Source: Armatimonadota bacterium
Lineage (GTDB): Bacteria; Sysuimicrobiota; Sysuimicrobiia; Sysuimicrobiales; Humicultoraceae
NCBI GenBank assembly: GCA_016869025.1
Contig: VGFA01000008.1
Coordinates: 1 to 64,000 of the forward strand
DNA: 64,000 nt
Direction: 5' to 3'
Made by a program: the position numbers and the translations under genes. This document shows, one piece after another, positions 8,860 to 17,726 of this stretch. The notes beneath the pieces were generated by a model. The model was not told where the DNA came from. It ran no database searches and worked only from the letters and a program-made list of their open reading frames with translations. The first letter of the stretch is position 1; each line of letters begins with the position of its first letter.

Positions 8860-10104
8860 ATGATTCTGCTCAAGGGGGAGAGCAGCGCGCCCGCAGGGAA
8901 TACCCGGGTGATGTCTCCTGCCGGCACCACATCCGCCAGCCGCCAGACCTGGATGCTGCTTGCGACGGTCTTTCTGGTGATGGTGGGCTTTGGCATCGTG
9001 ATGCCGATCCTTCCCTTCCTCGCGCGGCGGTTCGGGGCCTCTTCACTGCAGATGGGTCTGCTCATCACGGCATGGGCGGTCGCTCAATTCGCGGCATCAC
9101 CGTTCTGGGGGCTGGCCGCCGACCGGATCGGCAGGAAGCCGGTGCTGATCATCGGCCTGTTCGGCTACACGCTCGCGTTTCTGGGCATGGCGCTCGCCCA
9201 ATCCTACGAGATGCTGCTGGCCGCGCGTGTTGTAGGCGGACTCATCTCGGCCTCCGTGCTGCCGTCCGCGCAGGCCATCGCCGCAGACCTCAGCGCGCCG
9301 GAGGAGCGCAGCACGGTGATGGGCAGGATGGGCGCGGGGTTTGGCCTGGGTTTCCTCGTGGGGCCCGCGGCCGGCGGGATCCTGGCGCTTGCCGGGCCAC
9401 TCGTTCCTTTCCACGTTGCTGCTGCCACGTCGGCGCTGGCCGTGCCTCTGGTTGTCCGGCTGGTGCGCGAACCACCCCCCGACGCCCGGCGTGCTGCCGC
9501 TGCGCGCCTCGGCACGCGAGCGCTGGCGCAGGCCCTGCGGAGCCCGGAACTCCCCCTGTATCTGATGGCCCTTGCCACGACATGGGGGGGGTCGAGCCTG
9601 TTCTCGATGCTCGGCTACTACGCGATTGACCGGGCAGGCGGGACACCCGCGGACGTCGGCGTGATGTTCACCGCCCTGGGGCTAGGATCGGTGGTGGCGC
9701 AAGGCATAGCCGTGGGGCCGGTGACGCGGAGGTTGGGAGAGGTCCGCACCATCCGCGCCGGATTCGTCGCCGGTGCCGCGGGGTTCTTGGTGGTGGCGCT
9801 GGCCGGATCGGTGGCCGCGATCACCGTAGCCGTCTGCATGACCTCGCTTGCGATGGCGTTTCTGCGGCCCTCACTGGCCGCGCTCAACTCCCGCACCACC
9901 CGGCTGGGCTACGGCACCTCGCTGGGGATGCAGACGTCGTTTGACAGCCTGGGCCGAGCACTGGGGCCGCTGGGGGCAGGGACGCTGTACGGCATTGTTC
10001 AGGCCGGACCGTTTCTCGGGGCCGCGGCGGTCTACCTTGTCGCGGCCGTCGGCGCTCTGCGACTTCAGGACGGCGGCGGGCGCCGTCCTACCGTCCCCAG
10101 GTGA
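8860..10104 (+). CDS. Major facilitator superfamily transporter (TetA-like)
   Basis: Integral inner-membrane transporter of up to 414 aa with 12 predicted helices, probably a drug/proton antiporter. The loop 2-3 signature reads GLAADRIGRKPVL (about residues 85-97), and helix 5 has the antiporter motif C-like GPAAGG segment. The start is uncertain. ATG 8860 has no clear Shine-Dalgarno sequence, and ATG 8911, 17 codons in, also precedes the first helix. It is divergent from the barrel-like gene, and its last 17 bases overlap the convergent fabH. The substrate cannot be predicted. Confidence 0.9.
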   Translation: MILLKGESSAPAGNTRVMSPAGTTSASRQTWMLLATVFLVMVGFGIVMPILPFLARRFGASSLQMGLLITAWAVAQFAASPFWGLAADRIGRKPVLIIGLFGYTLAFLGMALAQSYEMLLAARVVGGLISASVLPSAQAIAADLSAPEERSTVMGRMGAGFGLGFLVGPAAGGILALAGPLVPFHVAAATSALAVPLVVRLVREPPPDARRAAAARLGTRALAQALRSPELPLYLMALATTWGGSSLFSMLGYYAIDRAGGTPADVGVMFTALGLGSVVAQGIAVGPVTRRLGEVRTIRAGFVAGAAGFLVVALAGSVAAITVAVCMTSLAMAFLRPSLAALNSRTTRLGYGTSLGMQTSFDSLGRALGPLGAGTLYGIVQAGPFLGAAAVYLVAAVGALRLQDGGGRRPTVPR

Positions 10105-11122
10105 GCACGCATGCGGCCCAGGTGAAGCCGCCGCCGAAGCCGATCAGCACGAGGTGATCGCCGTCCTTCATGCGGCCGTCGGACCGTGCTTCCCAGAGCG
10201 AGATGGGCACCGACGCCGAGGAGGTGTTTCCGTAGGACTCGATGGTGCTGACGAACCGCTCCAGCGGGAGGCCAATCGCGCGGGCCACTGCTTCGGTAAT
10301 GCGCTGGTTGGCCTGATGCGGCACCACCAGCGAGATGTCGTCCAGCGAGAGCCCCGCCTTTCGAACGACCTCAAGGATAGTCTCGGGCACGATCCGCACA
10401 GCGAGCTTGAACACCGACTGCCCGTCCATGCGGGCGCGGTGGAGGCCTTTGGCGACGACCTCCTCGGTCATGGGGATGCGGCTGCCGCCCGAAGGCAGCT
10501 TGAGGATGTCCGCGGCGGAGCCGTCCGAGCCGACGACCGTCGACAGCACGCCGCCGCCCCCCGAGGAAGGACCCATCACGACGGCTCCGGCGCCGTCTCC
10601 GATGAGTACGCTGGTGGTGCGGTCTCTCCAATCCGCGAGTCGGGTCAGCACCTCGGCGCCAAGGACGAGCACGTGCCTGACAATCCCGGCTTCGATCATC
10701 TGCGCGGCGGTGACCACGCCGTAGACGAAACTCGAGCAGGCGGCCAGCAGATCGAACGCCCCGGCCCGCGCCGCGCCGATCCGTTCCTGGACAAGGCACG
10801 CGGTGGCAGGGAAGATCATGTCGGGTGTCGTGGTCCCGCAGATGATCAGGTCTAGTTCCGCCGCCGAGATCCCCGCGTCGCGCAGCGCGGCTTTGGCCGC
10901 GGGTACGGCCAGGTCGGACGCGGCCTGGTCGCCGTCAACTATCCGCCGCGTCCGGATGCCGGTCCGCGTGACGATCCACTCGTCGCTGGTTTCGACGATC
11001 TTCTCTAGGTCGGCGTTGGTCAGGATCCGCGGCGGGACATGGATGCCGAGCCCCAGGATGGCGGCCCGCGTGACGATCTGCTGTACCTCTGGATGGCTGG
11101 GCGTGGCTTTCGTCTGACACAT
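10088..11122 (-). CDS. fabH: 3-oxoacyl-ACP synthase III (KAS III)
   Basis: Condensing enzyme that starts fatty-acid synthesis from acetyl-CoA and malonyl-ACP in the cytoplasm. At 344 aa it is a typical length. The catalytic cysteine is in LLAACSSF, the histidine in VPHQAN and the asparagine in YGNTSSAS, giving the complete Cys-His-Asn triad. The N-terminus has the usual ILGLGIHVPPR, and the C-terminal GFGGGFTWA is family-typical. It stands alone, without other fab genes nearby. ACSSF replaces the common ACAGF next to the nucleophile, so a specialised acyl starter is possible. Confidence 0.95.
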   Translation of the reverse strand: MCQTKATPSHPEVQQIVTRAAILGLGIHVPPRILTNADLEKIVETSDEWIVTRTGIRTRRIVDGDQAASDLAVPAAKAALRDAGISAAELDLIICGTTTPDMIFPATACLVQERIGAARAGAFDLLAACSSFVYGVVTAAQMIEAGIVRHVLVLGAEVLTRLADWRDRTTSVLIGDGAGAVVMGPSSGGGGVLSTVVGSDGSAADILKLPSGGSRIPMTEEVVAKGLHRARMDGQSVFKLAVRIVPETILEVVRKAGLSLDDISLVVPHQANQRITEAVARAIGLPLERFVSTIESYGNTSSASVPISLWEARSDGRMKDGDHLVLIGFGGGFTWAACVLTWGR

Positions 11123-11236
11123 GCTTCCCTAGTTTCGGCGGTCTGGGGGGCTGTCCTGCCTGCCGTGGTGCGGCCAGGGAATCGGTCCGCGGCCCGCAGC
11201 GTTGGACAGGAGGAATCCAAGGCAGAGGAGGACCCC

Positions 11237-11641
11237 ATGTCCACGCAACTGGACGAGGCGACACGCGCGTTTCTCGGCGAGCCCAATCCCGCGGTGCTCG
11301 CAACGGTTTCCCCGGAGGGCCGCCCGCAGGCCACGCCGGTCTGGTTCACGCTGGAAGGCGACCAGATCCTGATCAACACGAGCAAGGGTCGCGTGAAGCT
11401 GCGCAACCTCAAGGCCTAACCACACGTGGCCCTGACCGTTGTTGATCCGAAGAACATGTACCGCTACGTGCAGATTCAGGGTAGGGTCGTCCGCCTCGAC
11501 GCCGAGAACGGCGCCCGCGACATTGACCGGCTCTCGGTGCGCTACACGGGGAAGCCGTACTCCTACGAATACGGCGGAGGGCCCGAGGATCGCGTGAGCG
11601 TGCTGATCCAGCCGCTGGCCGTCAGCGGGATGGGGCGCTAA
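11237..11641 (+). pseudogene. PPOX/F420-dependent flavin-fold protein interrupted by in-frame TAA
   Basis: The two halves belong to one pyridoxamine-5'-phosphate-oxidase-like split-barrel protein of about 134 aa. Residues 1-60 (MSTQLDEATRAFLGEPNPAV...) run into TAA at 11417-11419, and the same frame continues at once with PHVALTVVDPKNMYRYVQI... to the normal end at 11639-11641. In homologues this region reads like NLxxDPRVAL, so the stop replaces a residue just before the conserved proline. No frameshift is needed. The start has a GAGGAGG ribosome site. The second half could restart only at GTG 11426, which lacks a Shine-Dalgarno sequence. Recent nonsense mutation, sequencing error or stop read-through are the options. 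Confidence 0.8.
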
Positions 11642-12419
11642 TCATCCAGCGCCGGAGACCGTTCAGGTCGCGCACGGTTAGATCGGGGCGGGGATCACCG
11701 TCAGTTCGGGACCGCTCCGCCGTAACGCCGGTGAGTACAAGGATCGTGAACAGCCCGGCGGCGCGGCCCGCCGCTATGTCGGTGCCGAGTTGGTCGCCAA
11801 CCATCGCGGTCTGCGCCGGGCGCGTCCCTATCCGGGCCATCGCCTCACGAAGCAGCCGGGGGTCGGGTTTGCCGATCACGACCGGCTTCCGGCCGCTGGC
11901 GTATTGTAGCGCGCTGACCAGAGCCCCGGCGCCGGGCATGGCACCGGTCTCTGTGGGGACCAGCGGATCCGGATTGGAGGCCACGAACTCTGCTCCCCGG
12001 GCAAGCGCCTCGGCGGCCAGGGCGAGCTTCCGGTAGGTCATCCGCCGGTCCAGCCCTACCACGACCGCCGCGACGTCTTCCCACGCCAGGACAAACCCTG
12101 CCCTGGCTATCGCCCGCCGGAACGGCGGTTCGCCGACGACCAGCACGCGGGATCCGGGCTTCAGGGTGGCGCGCAGGTACGTCGCTGTTCCCACCGAAGA
12201 GGTAACGATGCGCTCGACCGGCACTCGCATTCCCATCGTGGCGAGGAACCTGGTGTACTGGCGCGGGGTCCGGGTGCTGTTGTTTGTCACAAGCGCGAAG
12301 GGGACACCCTTCCGGTCGAGATCCGCCAGCAGCGCGCGTGCGCCAGGGAGCACGCGCCTGCCCCGATAGAGTACGCCGTCCATGTCGAAGAGGAAGCCGC
12401 GGAGCTTTCTCAGGATCAT
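11622..12419 (-). CDS. HAD-superfamily phosphatase, NagD-like
   Basis: Cytoplasmic haloacid-dehalogenase-type phosphatase of 265 aa. Motif I is FDMDGVLY (residues about 9-16, with nucleophile and acid/base aspartates) and motif II is VTNNSTR. The Lys of motif III is in VIGKPDPRLL, and motif IV is MVGDQLGTDIAAG. The C2-type cap and layout match the NagD/p-nitrophenylphosphatase/phosphoglycolate-phosphatase group, which dephosphorylates small sugar phosphates or nucleotides. The frame opens far upstream, but the family start fixes ATG 12419. It overlaps the convergent broken PPOX gene by 20 bases. The physiological substrate is unknown. Confidence 0.9.
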   Translation of the reverse strand: MILRKLRGFLFDMDGVLYRGRRVLPGARALLADLDRKGVPFALVTNNSTRTPRQYTRFLATMGMRVPVERIVTSSVGTATYLRATLKPGSRVLVVGEPPFRRAIARAGFVLAWEDVAAVVVGLDRRMTYRKLALAAEALARGAEFVASNPDPLVPTETGAMPGAGALVSALQYASGRKPVVIGKPDPRLLREAMARIGTRPAQTAMVGDQLGTDIAAGRAAGLFTILVLTGVTAERSRTDGDPRPDLTVRDLNGLRRWMISAPSR

Positions 12420-12496
12420 GGTTGCGGCTTCTCCGGAGCTGAACGACTCCCCTTCCGGATTGGAGTGGACGCAGACGGGAAGAACAGGAGGCCATG

Positions 12497-13669
12497 ATGG
12501 CAGCAGCAGACGTGATCGTGGTAGGAGCCGGCTGCACCGGCGCGAGCGCCGCATTCTGGCTCGCGTCACGGCACGGGCAGAAGGTGGTGCTTCTTGATCG
12601 GGGCACCGTTGGCGGCGGACCCACCGGCCGCTCCAGCGGCATCGTGCGCATGCACTACTCCTACGCACCCCTGATTCAGCTGGCACTGCGCAGCCGCGAT
12701 GTGTTCGTGAACTTCGATGCCGTCGTCGGCGGGAGCGCCGACTTCAGGAAGACCGGATTCCTGCTGCTGGTACCGCAGGGGCAGGAGAGGACTGTCGAGG
12801 CGAACGTCCGGCTGCAACGCGCTCTCGGTGTGGACACCACGGTGCTGGACCGCGAGGCCATCGCCGATCTCGACGCCCGGCTGCGCACCGACGATGTGGG
12901 CGCAGGGGCCTACGAGCCCGGCTCAGGGTATGCCGACGGGTACGCCACAGCGACCGCGTTCGCAGCCGCGGCCAGGCGGCACGGTGCAGAGGTGCGGGAA
13001 GGCACGCCGGCCGTCCGCCTGGTGGTCGAGGGCTCACGGATCGCCGGGGTGGAAACCCCAACAGGCCGGATTGCGGCCGGGGCTGTGCTGGTTGCCGCCG
13101 GGCCGTGGACGCCAGTACTGCTGGGTCCTCTGGGGATTGATCTGCCCATTCGCACCACGCGCCACCAGGTGGTGCTGTTCGAGGTGGAAGAGCCGGCAGC
13201 GCCTCTCGGCTTCATCCTCGTGGACCTGGGGATGGGTTTCTACATGCGCCCCGACATTGGGTACCAGTTCCATGGCGGGTCGGTCGAGGAGTACCCAGAC
13301 GAGGAGGTGCCTGCCGATGCCTTCAACGAGGGAACCGACTTTGATTTCGTCGAGAAGATGGCTCAGCGATTGGCGCACCGCGTGCCTGCTTTCTCGGGCG
13401 TGGGGGTGAAGGGGGGGTACGCCAGTCTCTACGACGTCACCCCGGATTGGCAGCCGATCCTGGGCCCGATTCCTGACGTGGGCGGCCTGTTCATCGCCGC
13501 GGGCTTCAGCGGGCACGGGTTCAAGTTGAGTCCCGCGCTCGGAGAAACCCTGGCAGGTCTTGTCGTGACCGGTCGCTGCGGCGAGATAGATCTTGGCCCG
13601 TTCCGGCCATCACGGTTCGTCGAGGGCGCTTTGTTCCACAGCCCGTACGCGCACGGGATCGTGGGCTGA
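12497..13669 (+). CDS. FAD-dependent amine/amino-acid oxidoreductase (DAO family)
   Basis: About 390 aa. The N-terminal Rossmann dinucleotide motif is VIVVGAGCTGASAAFWLA, followed by an acidic LLDRG end of strand 2. The body matches the DAO/sarcosine-oxidase-beta/DadA family, and the C-terminal FAD contact is GLFIAAGFSGHGFKLSP. It likely oxidises a secondary amine, D-amino acid or glycine derivative. GGAGG stands only 2 nt from the first ATG (12494) but 5 nt from the second (12497), so the second is preferred. It converges on the amino-acid-type ABC importer operon, which could supply its substrate (inference). Confidence 0.88.
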   Translation: MAAADVIVVGAGCTGASAAFWLASRHGQKVVLLDRGTVGGGPTGRSSGIVRMHYSYAPLIQLALRSRDVFVNFDAVVGGSADFRKTGFLLLVPQGQERTVEANVRLQRALGVDTTVLDREAIADLDARLRTDDVGAGAYEPGSGYADGYATATAFAAAARRHGAEVREGTPAVRLVVEGSRIAGVETPTGRIAAGAVLVAAGPWTPVLLGPLGIDLPIRTTRHQVVLFEVEEPAAPLGFILVDLGMGFYMRPDIGYQFHGGSVEEYPDEEVPADAFNEGTDFDFVEKMAQRLAHRVPAFSGVGVKGGYASLYDVTPDWQPILGPIPDVGGLFIAAGFSGHGFKLSPALGETLAGLVVTGRCGEIDLGPFRPSRFVEGALFHSPYAHGIVG

Positions 13670-13734
13670 CCGAGCCGGGAGGCCAGAGCCCCCTGCATCC
13701 GCGCCGCAGGCCATCAGGCGGGGCAGCACGGCGG

Positions 13735-14706
13735 TCAATCCCGCGGTGTGGAAGGCCTTCTTCTGCGGTCTATGTGGTCCGCGACGGAACCGAGGTGCCC
13801 TGTGACTCCATGAGGCGCCAGGATTATCGTTAGCATGAACAGCGTGCCGATGACGGTCGCGTGCCGGTGGGTGAGTTGGCCGATGAAGCTCTCGAGCAGC
13901 ACCACGATCGCCACACCCACGACCGGTCCCGCGAATGTCGCCACGCCGCCCAGCGTCGAGACAAGCAGGATCCAGACGGAGCGCTGAAGGTCGAAGACGC
14001 TGGTATGTACAAATCCCGTGTGGTAGACGAAGAAGATCCCCGAGATGCCGGCAAGCGTCCCCGCCAAAACGAAGGCCAGGTAGCGCAGTAGCGATACGGG
14101 GTAGCCGAGCGCCGCCATGCGCGTGGGGCTGGCGGCTATCCCCCTGAGTGCGAGGCCGAAGTGGGAGCGCGTTATCGCCAGCATTACGGTGAGGCAGACG
14201 AGCGAAGTTGCCAGGAGCGCGAAGTAGAAGTTTCGCGGGTCCTTGAGGGCGACCCCCATGACCACGGGTGGTACTACCCCGGGGATCCCGTCGTATGCAT
14301 GAGTCAGCGACACCCAGCGATTCGCGACTCCCCACATGACCTGTCCGAGCGCGAGGGTGATCATGAGGAAGTAGATCCCGGTCGTGCGGATCACGATCAG
14401 TCCAGCGGCGGCGGCCAGCAACGTTGCGCCGCCCACCCCCACGACAACCGGCCACGGGAACGCGATGCTGTACCTGACAGACATGATCCCCACCGCGTAG
14501 GCTGCGAATCCAAAGAACGCTACCTGGCCGAGTGAGGTCATACCCGCTCTCCCGGCAAGAAAGCTGAAGCTCACCGCCAGCAGGCTGTAGAATAGGATGC
14601 GGTTGGTCAGGGTCAGATAGTACGCGGGCATCCATCCTGGCAGCGTCACAAGGAGGGCGGCTCCCATGACGACGATCGCCCAATGCCAGATCCGGCGCAT
14701 GGCCAC
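13735..14706 (-). CDS. livM: Branched-chain-amino-acid-type ABC permease LivM
   Basis: Inner-membrane permease subunit of a HAAT-family ABC importer, 323 aa, with about 8-10 hydrophobic segments. It carries the LivM signatures SLGQVAFFGFAAYAVG near residue 60 and AASPTRMAALGYPV, the coupling-helix region that contacts the ATPases. It starts 2 bp after LivH ends and is the last gene of the minus-strand operon. The solute is unknown. The family transports branched-chain amino acids, amides, urea or aromatic compounds. Confidence 0.93.
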   Translation of the reverse strand: MAMRRIWHWAIVVMGAALLVTLPGWMPAYYLTLTNRILFYSLLAVSFSFLAGRAGMTSLGQVAFFGFAAYAVGIMSVRYSIAFPWPVVVGVGGATLLAAAAGLIVIRTTGIYFLMITLALGQVMWGVANRWVSLTHAYDGIPGVVPPVVMGVALKDPRNFYFALLATSLVCLTVMLAITRSHFGLALRGIAASPTRMAALGYPVSLLRYLAFVLAGTLAGISGIFFVYHTGFVHTSVFDLQRSVWILLVSTLGGVATFAGPVVGVAIVVLLESFIGQLTHRHATVIGTLFMLTIILAPHGVTGHLGSVADHIDRRRRPSTPRD

Positions 14707-14708
14707 AC

Positions 14709-15554
14709 CTATCTCCCAAACAGGCCCTGAGGCCTGACCGCAAGAACGAGCGCCATTGGCGCGAACACGAAGAACAGGGAGAAGTCCGGGAAGTAGGCGG
14801 TGGCGAAGCTGAGCGTCATCGCGGTTATCAGGGCCCCCACGGCCGCACCGATCAGGCTGCCCATCCCGCCAATGACTATCGTGACGAGCGAGAGGGCGAG
14901 TGCCTGGAAGTCCTCGCCCGGGGCGAGCGCCCAGTAGGACCCCCCGATCACTCCCGCGAAGCCCGCCAGCAGCCCGGCCAGCATAAACACCGCGGTCATC
15001 GTGCGGCCGACGTTGATGCCGAGCGCGGCGGTTGTCTCCCGGTCATCCACGCCTGCCCTCACGGCCATTCCCAGCGAGGTCCTCATCAGCAGCAGCCACA
15101 GCCCTATGCCCACAAGGACCCCAAAGATCAGCACGAAGACCCGGAACCCTGGGTAGACCACCCCGAGCACGTGCAGGCGCGGCGTGAGCAGCGCGGGGGG
15201 CTGGAGGTTGAGAGGATTGCCTCCCCAGACCGCCACGGCCGCGTCACCGAGGATCATGGCCACCGCGAGCGTAAGCAGCGACTCGGGCAGCTCCTTGCCC
15301 CTCACCCACACCAGGAGCGCCCGCTCAATCAGGCAGGCGATGGCCGCGATAGAGAGGCCGCCGGCGAGCAACGCGAGGGGCCAGCTGCCCGTGATTCTGA
15401 AGGCGGTCAGACCCAGGTACCCACCGACCAGGTAGTAGGCACCGTGCGATAGGTTCACTATGCGCATGAGTCCGAATGCGAGGGTCAGCCCACTCGCCAT
15501 CACGAACAACAGCGCAGCATAGGTCAGACCATTCAGGAACAGCAGATTCAGCAT
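14709..15554 (-). CDS. livH: Branched-chain-amino-acid-type ABC permease LivH
   Basis: Second permease subunit, 281 aa, with about eight membrane segments. It begins MLNLLFLNGLTYAALLFVMASGLTLAFGLMRIVNLSHGA, where the FGLMRIVNLSHGA loop is diagnostic for LivH. The coupling segment reads GVDDRETTAALGINV. It forms the translocation pore with LivM. An 81-bp gap containing a 12-bp-stem hairpin separates it from the upstream TIM-barrel gene, the only large gap in the operon apart from leaders. Confidence 0.93.
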   Translation of the reverse strand: MLNLLFLNGLTYAALLFVMASGLTLAFGLMRIVNLSHGAYYLVGGYLGLTAFRITGSWPLALLAGGLSIAAIACLIERALLVWVRGKELPESLLTLAVAMILGDAAVAVWGGNPLNLQPPALLTPRLHVLGVVYPGFRVFVLIFGVLVGIGLWLLLMRTSLGMAVRAGVDDRETTAALGINVGRTMTAVFMLAGLLAGFAGVIGGSYWALAPGEDFQALALSLVTIVIGGMGSLIGAAVGALITAMTLSFATAYFPDFSLFFVFAPMALVLAVRPQGLFGR

Positions 15555-15572
15555 CTGGTCACCGCCGGCTTC

Positions 15573-15627
15573 CCAGCCCGGCGCCCGTAGACGTGGCCGG
15601 GACGGCCAACCGCGCGCGCCGGGCTGG
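15573..15627 (-). promoter_or_regulatory. Long-stem intercistronic hairpin inside the liv operon
   Basis: CCAGCCCGGCGC (15573-15584) is a perfect inverted repeat of GCGCCGGGCTGG (15616-15627), a 12-bp stem. The 31-nt apical region holds a second small stem (TGGCC/GGCCA). It fills the gap between the TIM-barrel gene and livH. Without a U-tract it is more likely an mRNA stability or processing element that sets permease dosage than a terminator. Confidence 0.5.
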
Positions 15628-15635
15628 TCCTTGCC

Positions 15636-16472
15636 TCAGGCAAGCCTGATCGACTTGAACGAGCGCACCTGCTCGGTGATCGCGCGCTCGGTGGGTAGCC
15701 GCTCCACGCTGGAAGCGCCGAAGAACCCAGCGATTCCTGGCATCCTTGCTAGGGCCTTCGCCACGTTCTCCGGCTCGTCGAACGGCCCACCATGACAGAG
15801 CACGAGGATGTCCGGCCGCACGGCCTTGGCCGCCTCTGCCATGGCCATGACCTTCTGGATCGCCTCGTCGAGGGTGAGTGCGACCGCAGCCCCGATCGTG
15901 CCCGCCGTGGTCAGCCCCACGTGGGGCACGAGGATGTCCGCGCCGGCCGTGGCCATCCTGTTGGCAGTGTCGGCGTCGAAGACGTAAGGTGCGGTTATCA
16001 GGTCCATCTCGTGGGCCAACCGGATCATCTCGACTTCCTTGTCGTATCCCATCCCGGTCGCCTCCAGGTTCTCCCGGAAGACGCCGTCGATGAGCCCCAC
16101 GGTTGGGAAGTTCTGGACGCCCGAAAAGTTAAGCCGGGCCACCTCGCCGAGGAAGACCTCCATATCCCTGAAGGGATCAGTGCCACAGACTCCGGCCAGG
16201 ACCGGCGTGTGCTTGATCACCGGGATGACCTCGTATGCCATCTCTATCACGATGGCGTTGGCGTCACCGTACGGCATCAGCCCGGCGAGAGAACCCCGCC
16301 CAGCCATGCGGTAGCGACCGGAGTTGTAGATGATGATCAGATCGATTCCGCCGGCTTCTGCCATCTTGGCCGAGATGCCGGTACCAGCACCGCCGCCGAT
16401 GATCGGCTCGCCCCGGCCGATCTTCTCACGAAACCGCTCGAGGACAACCTGTCGCGGAATCCTCTTGCCCAT
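15636..16472 (-). CDS. PEP-hydrolase-type TIM-barrel protein (Tm-1 C-terminal-like)
   Basis: A 278-aa TIM-barrel protein of the phosphoenolpyruvate hydrolase-like/IGPS-like family. It is recognisable from [32 protein letters not shown] (about residues 18-50), [11 protein letters not shown] and the terminal [13 protein letters not shown]. In plant Tm-1 and some fungal proteins this domain is fused behind a UPF0261 domain. Here the UPF0261 gene is directly upstream, 16 bp away, on the same strand. ATG 16472 follows AAGGAG, whereas an upstream in-frame ATG (16505) would overlap the previous gene. The reaction is not established. Embedding in an ABC-importer operon suggests it handles the imported compound. 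Confidence 0.85.
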   Translation of the reverse strand: MGKRIPRQVVLERFREKIGRGEPIIGGGAGTGISAKMAEAGGIDLIIIYNSGRYRMAGRGSLAGLMPYGDANAIVIEMAYEVIPVIKHTPVLAGVCGTDPFRDMEVFLGEVARLNFSGVQNFPTVGLIDGVFRENLEATGMGYDKEVEMIRLAHEMDLITAPYVFDADTANRMATAGADILVPHVGLTTAGTIGAAVALTLDEAIQKVMAMAEAAKAVRPDILVLCHGGPFDEPENVAKALARMPGIAGFFGASSVERLPTERAITEQVRSFKSIRLA

Positions 16473-16488
16473 GGGGTTGCTCCTTTCG

Positions 16489-17703
16489 CTATGTCGTTCG
16501 TGCAAGGAACTGCAGCATCTTGGCGCTCACCGCGTCGGCGAACGCGTCGTCGTTTATGTTGTTGTCGAGCTCGTGGACCTCGACGCCCGCGCCGGTATGC
16601 TTCTTGATGGCGTCGAAGAGCGACCGGTCGGCCTCTGGCCACCAGAACTCCTTGCCAGGCGCGTCCAGCATCGAGACACCCCGTAGCGGCAGAAAGATGG
16701 CCGCCGGTCCGGCAGACCGGCTGACCTTCTCAGCGATGATGCGCCCCAACTCGGCGTTTTCCTCAGGGGAGGTGCGCATCAGCGTCACGTTTGGATTCCA
16801 GTGGTAGAAGCGACGGTCCCTGAACTTCTCAGGCACCGTCTCGGGCGCCCAGAAGTTGGCCATGTCCACGCATCCGGGCACGACCACCTGCGGAATGCCC
16901 TTCTTGGGCGCCGCGTCCATCCGCGTGGGGCCCGCCGTTAGGACTCCGCCCACCAGCTCGTCGGCCCACTCGGTGGGCGTAATGTCGAGCACCCCGGTGA
17001 TGTATCCGTCGTCTATCAGGCTTTCCATCGTCTGGCCACCTGTCCCCGTGGCGTGGAACACGAGCACCTCGAACCCGTTCTCTTCCATGATGCCGCGGCA
17101 ACGGTTGACTATCGGAGTCGTGTTGCCGAACATCGAGGCGGCCAGGAGCGGCTTTTCTCGGATTGCGGGCGTCGGCGTCTCGACCATTCCCACGATTGCA
17201 CCGGCGGCATTGGCGTATATCCGCGCGCTGATTCTGTTGACACCGGCAACGTCCACCACCGAAGGCACCATTACGACATCTTTGGTCCCGACGTAGGGCT
17301 TCGTGTCCCCGGAAGCCAGCGTGCTGACCATCACCTTCGGGACGCCCACAGGCAGCGCGCGCATCGCGGAGGTCCCGATGATCGTCCCGGCCGATCCCCC
17401 CATCGCGAGCACCCCGTCTATCCTTCCAGCGTCGTACAGCTCCTTCACGACCGCCGCAACGCCGCGTGTCATGACTTCCATCGCGTACCCACGGTCGGCC
17501 TTTGCCTGCAGCTCCTCGACCGTCGATCCGCCGGCTTCTGCCACACGCTCTCGCGGCACATCCGCGGGGAACGCCGGCATCCCTACCACGCTTGTGTCTA
17601 TGACGACGACTGCGTGGCCCCGCCGCTCGACCTCCTGCTTTACGAAGGCGAACTCGGGCCCCTTCGTGTCCAGTGCGCCCACGATTGCGATCCGCTTTCC
17701 CAT
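16489..17703 (-). CDS. UPF0261 / Tm-1-like ATP-binding protein
   Basis: A 404-aa protein of the Tm-1-like ATP-binding family. It opens with [39 protein letters not shown] and has [37 protein letters not shown] around residue 100, plus [14 protein letters not shown]. Plant Tm-1 binds ATP and inhibits tobamovirus replicase, but the native bacterial role is unknown. It is followed 16 bp later by the TIM-barrel partner and preceded 23 bp away by livF. Domain order in the operon (UPF0261 then TIM barrel) equals that in the fused plant protein, so the two probably work as a complex. Confidence 0.9.
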   Translation of the reverse strand: MGKRIAIVGALDTKGPEFAFVKQEVERRGHAVVVIDTSVVGMPAFPADVPRERVAEAGGSTVEELQAKADRGYAMEVMTRGVAAVVKELYDAGRIDGVLAMGGSAGTIIGTSAMRALPVGVPKVMVSTLASGDTKPYVGTKDVVMVPSVVDVAGVNRISARIYANAAGAIVGMVETPTPAIREKPLLAASMFGNTTPIVNRCRGIMEENGFEVLVFHATGTGGQTMESLIDDGYITGVLDITPTEWADELVGGVLTAGPTRMDAAPKKGIPQVVVPGCVDMANFWAPETVPEKFRDRRFYHWNPNVTLMRTSPEENAELGRIIAEKVSRSAGPAAIFLPLRGVSMLDAPGKEFWWPEADRSLFDAIKKHTGAGVEVHELDNNINDDAFADAVSAKMLQFLARTT

Positions 17704-17726
17704 CGCTCGCTCCCTTCGGCTACGGT

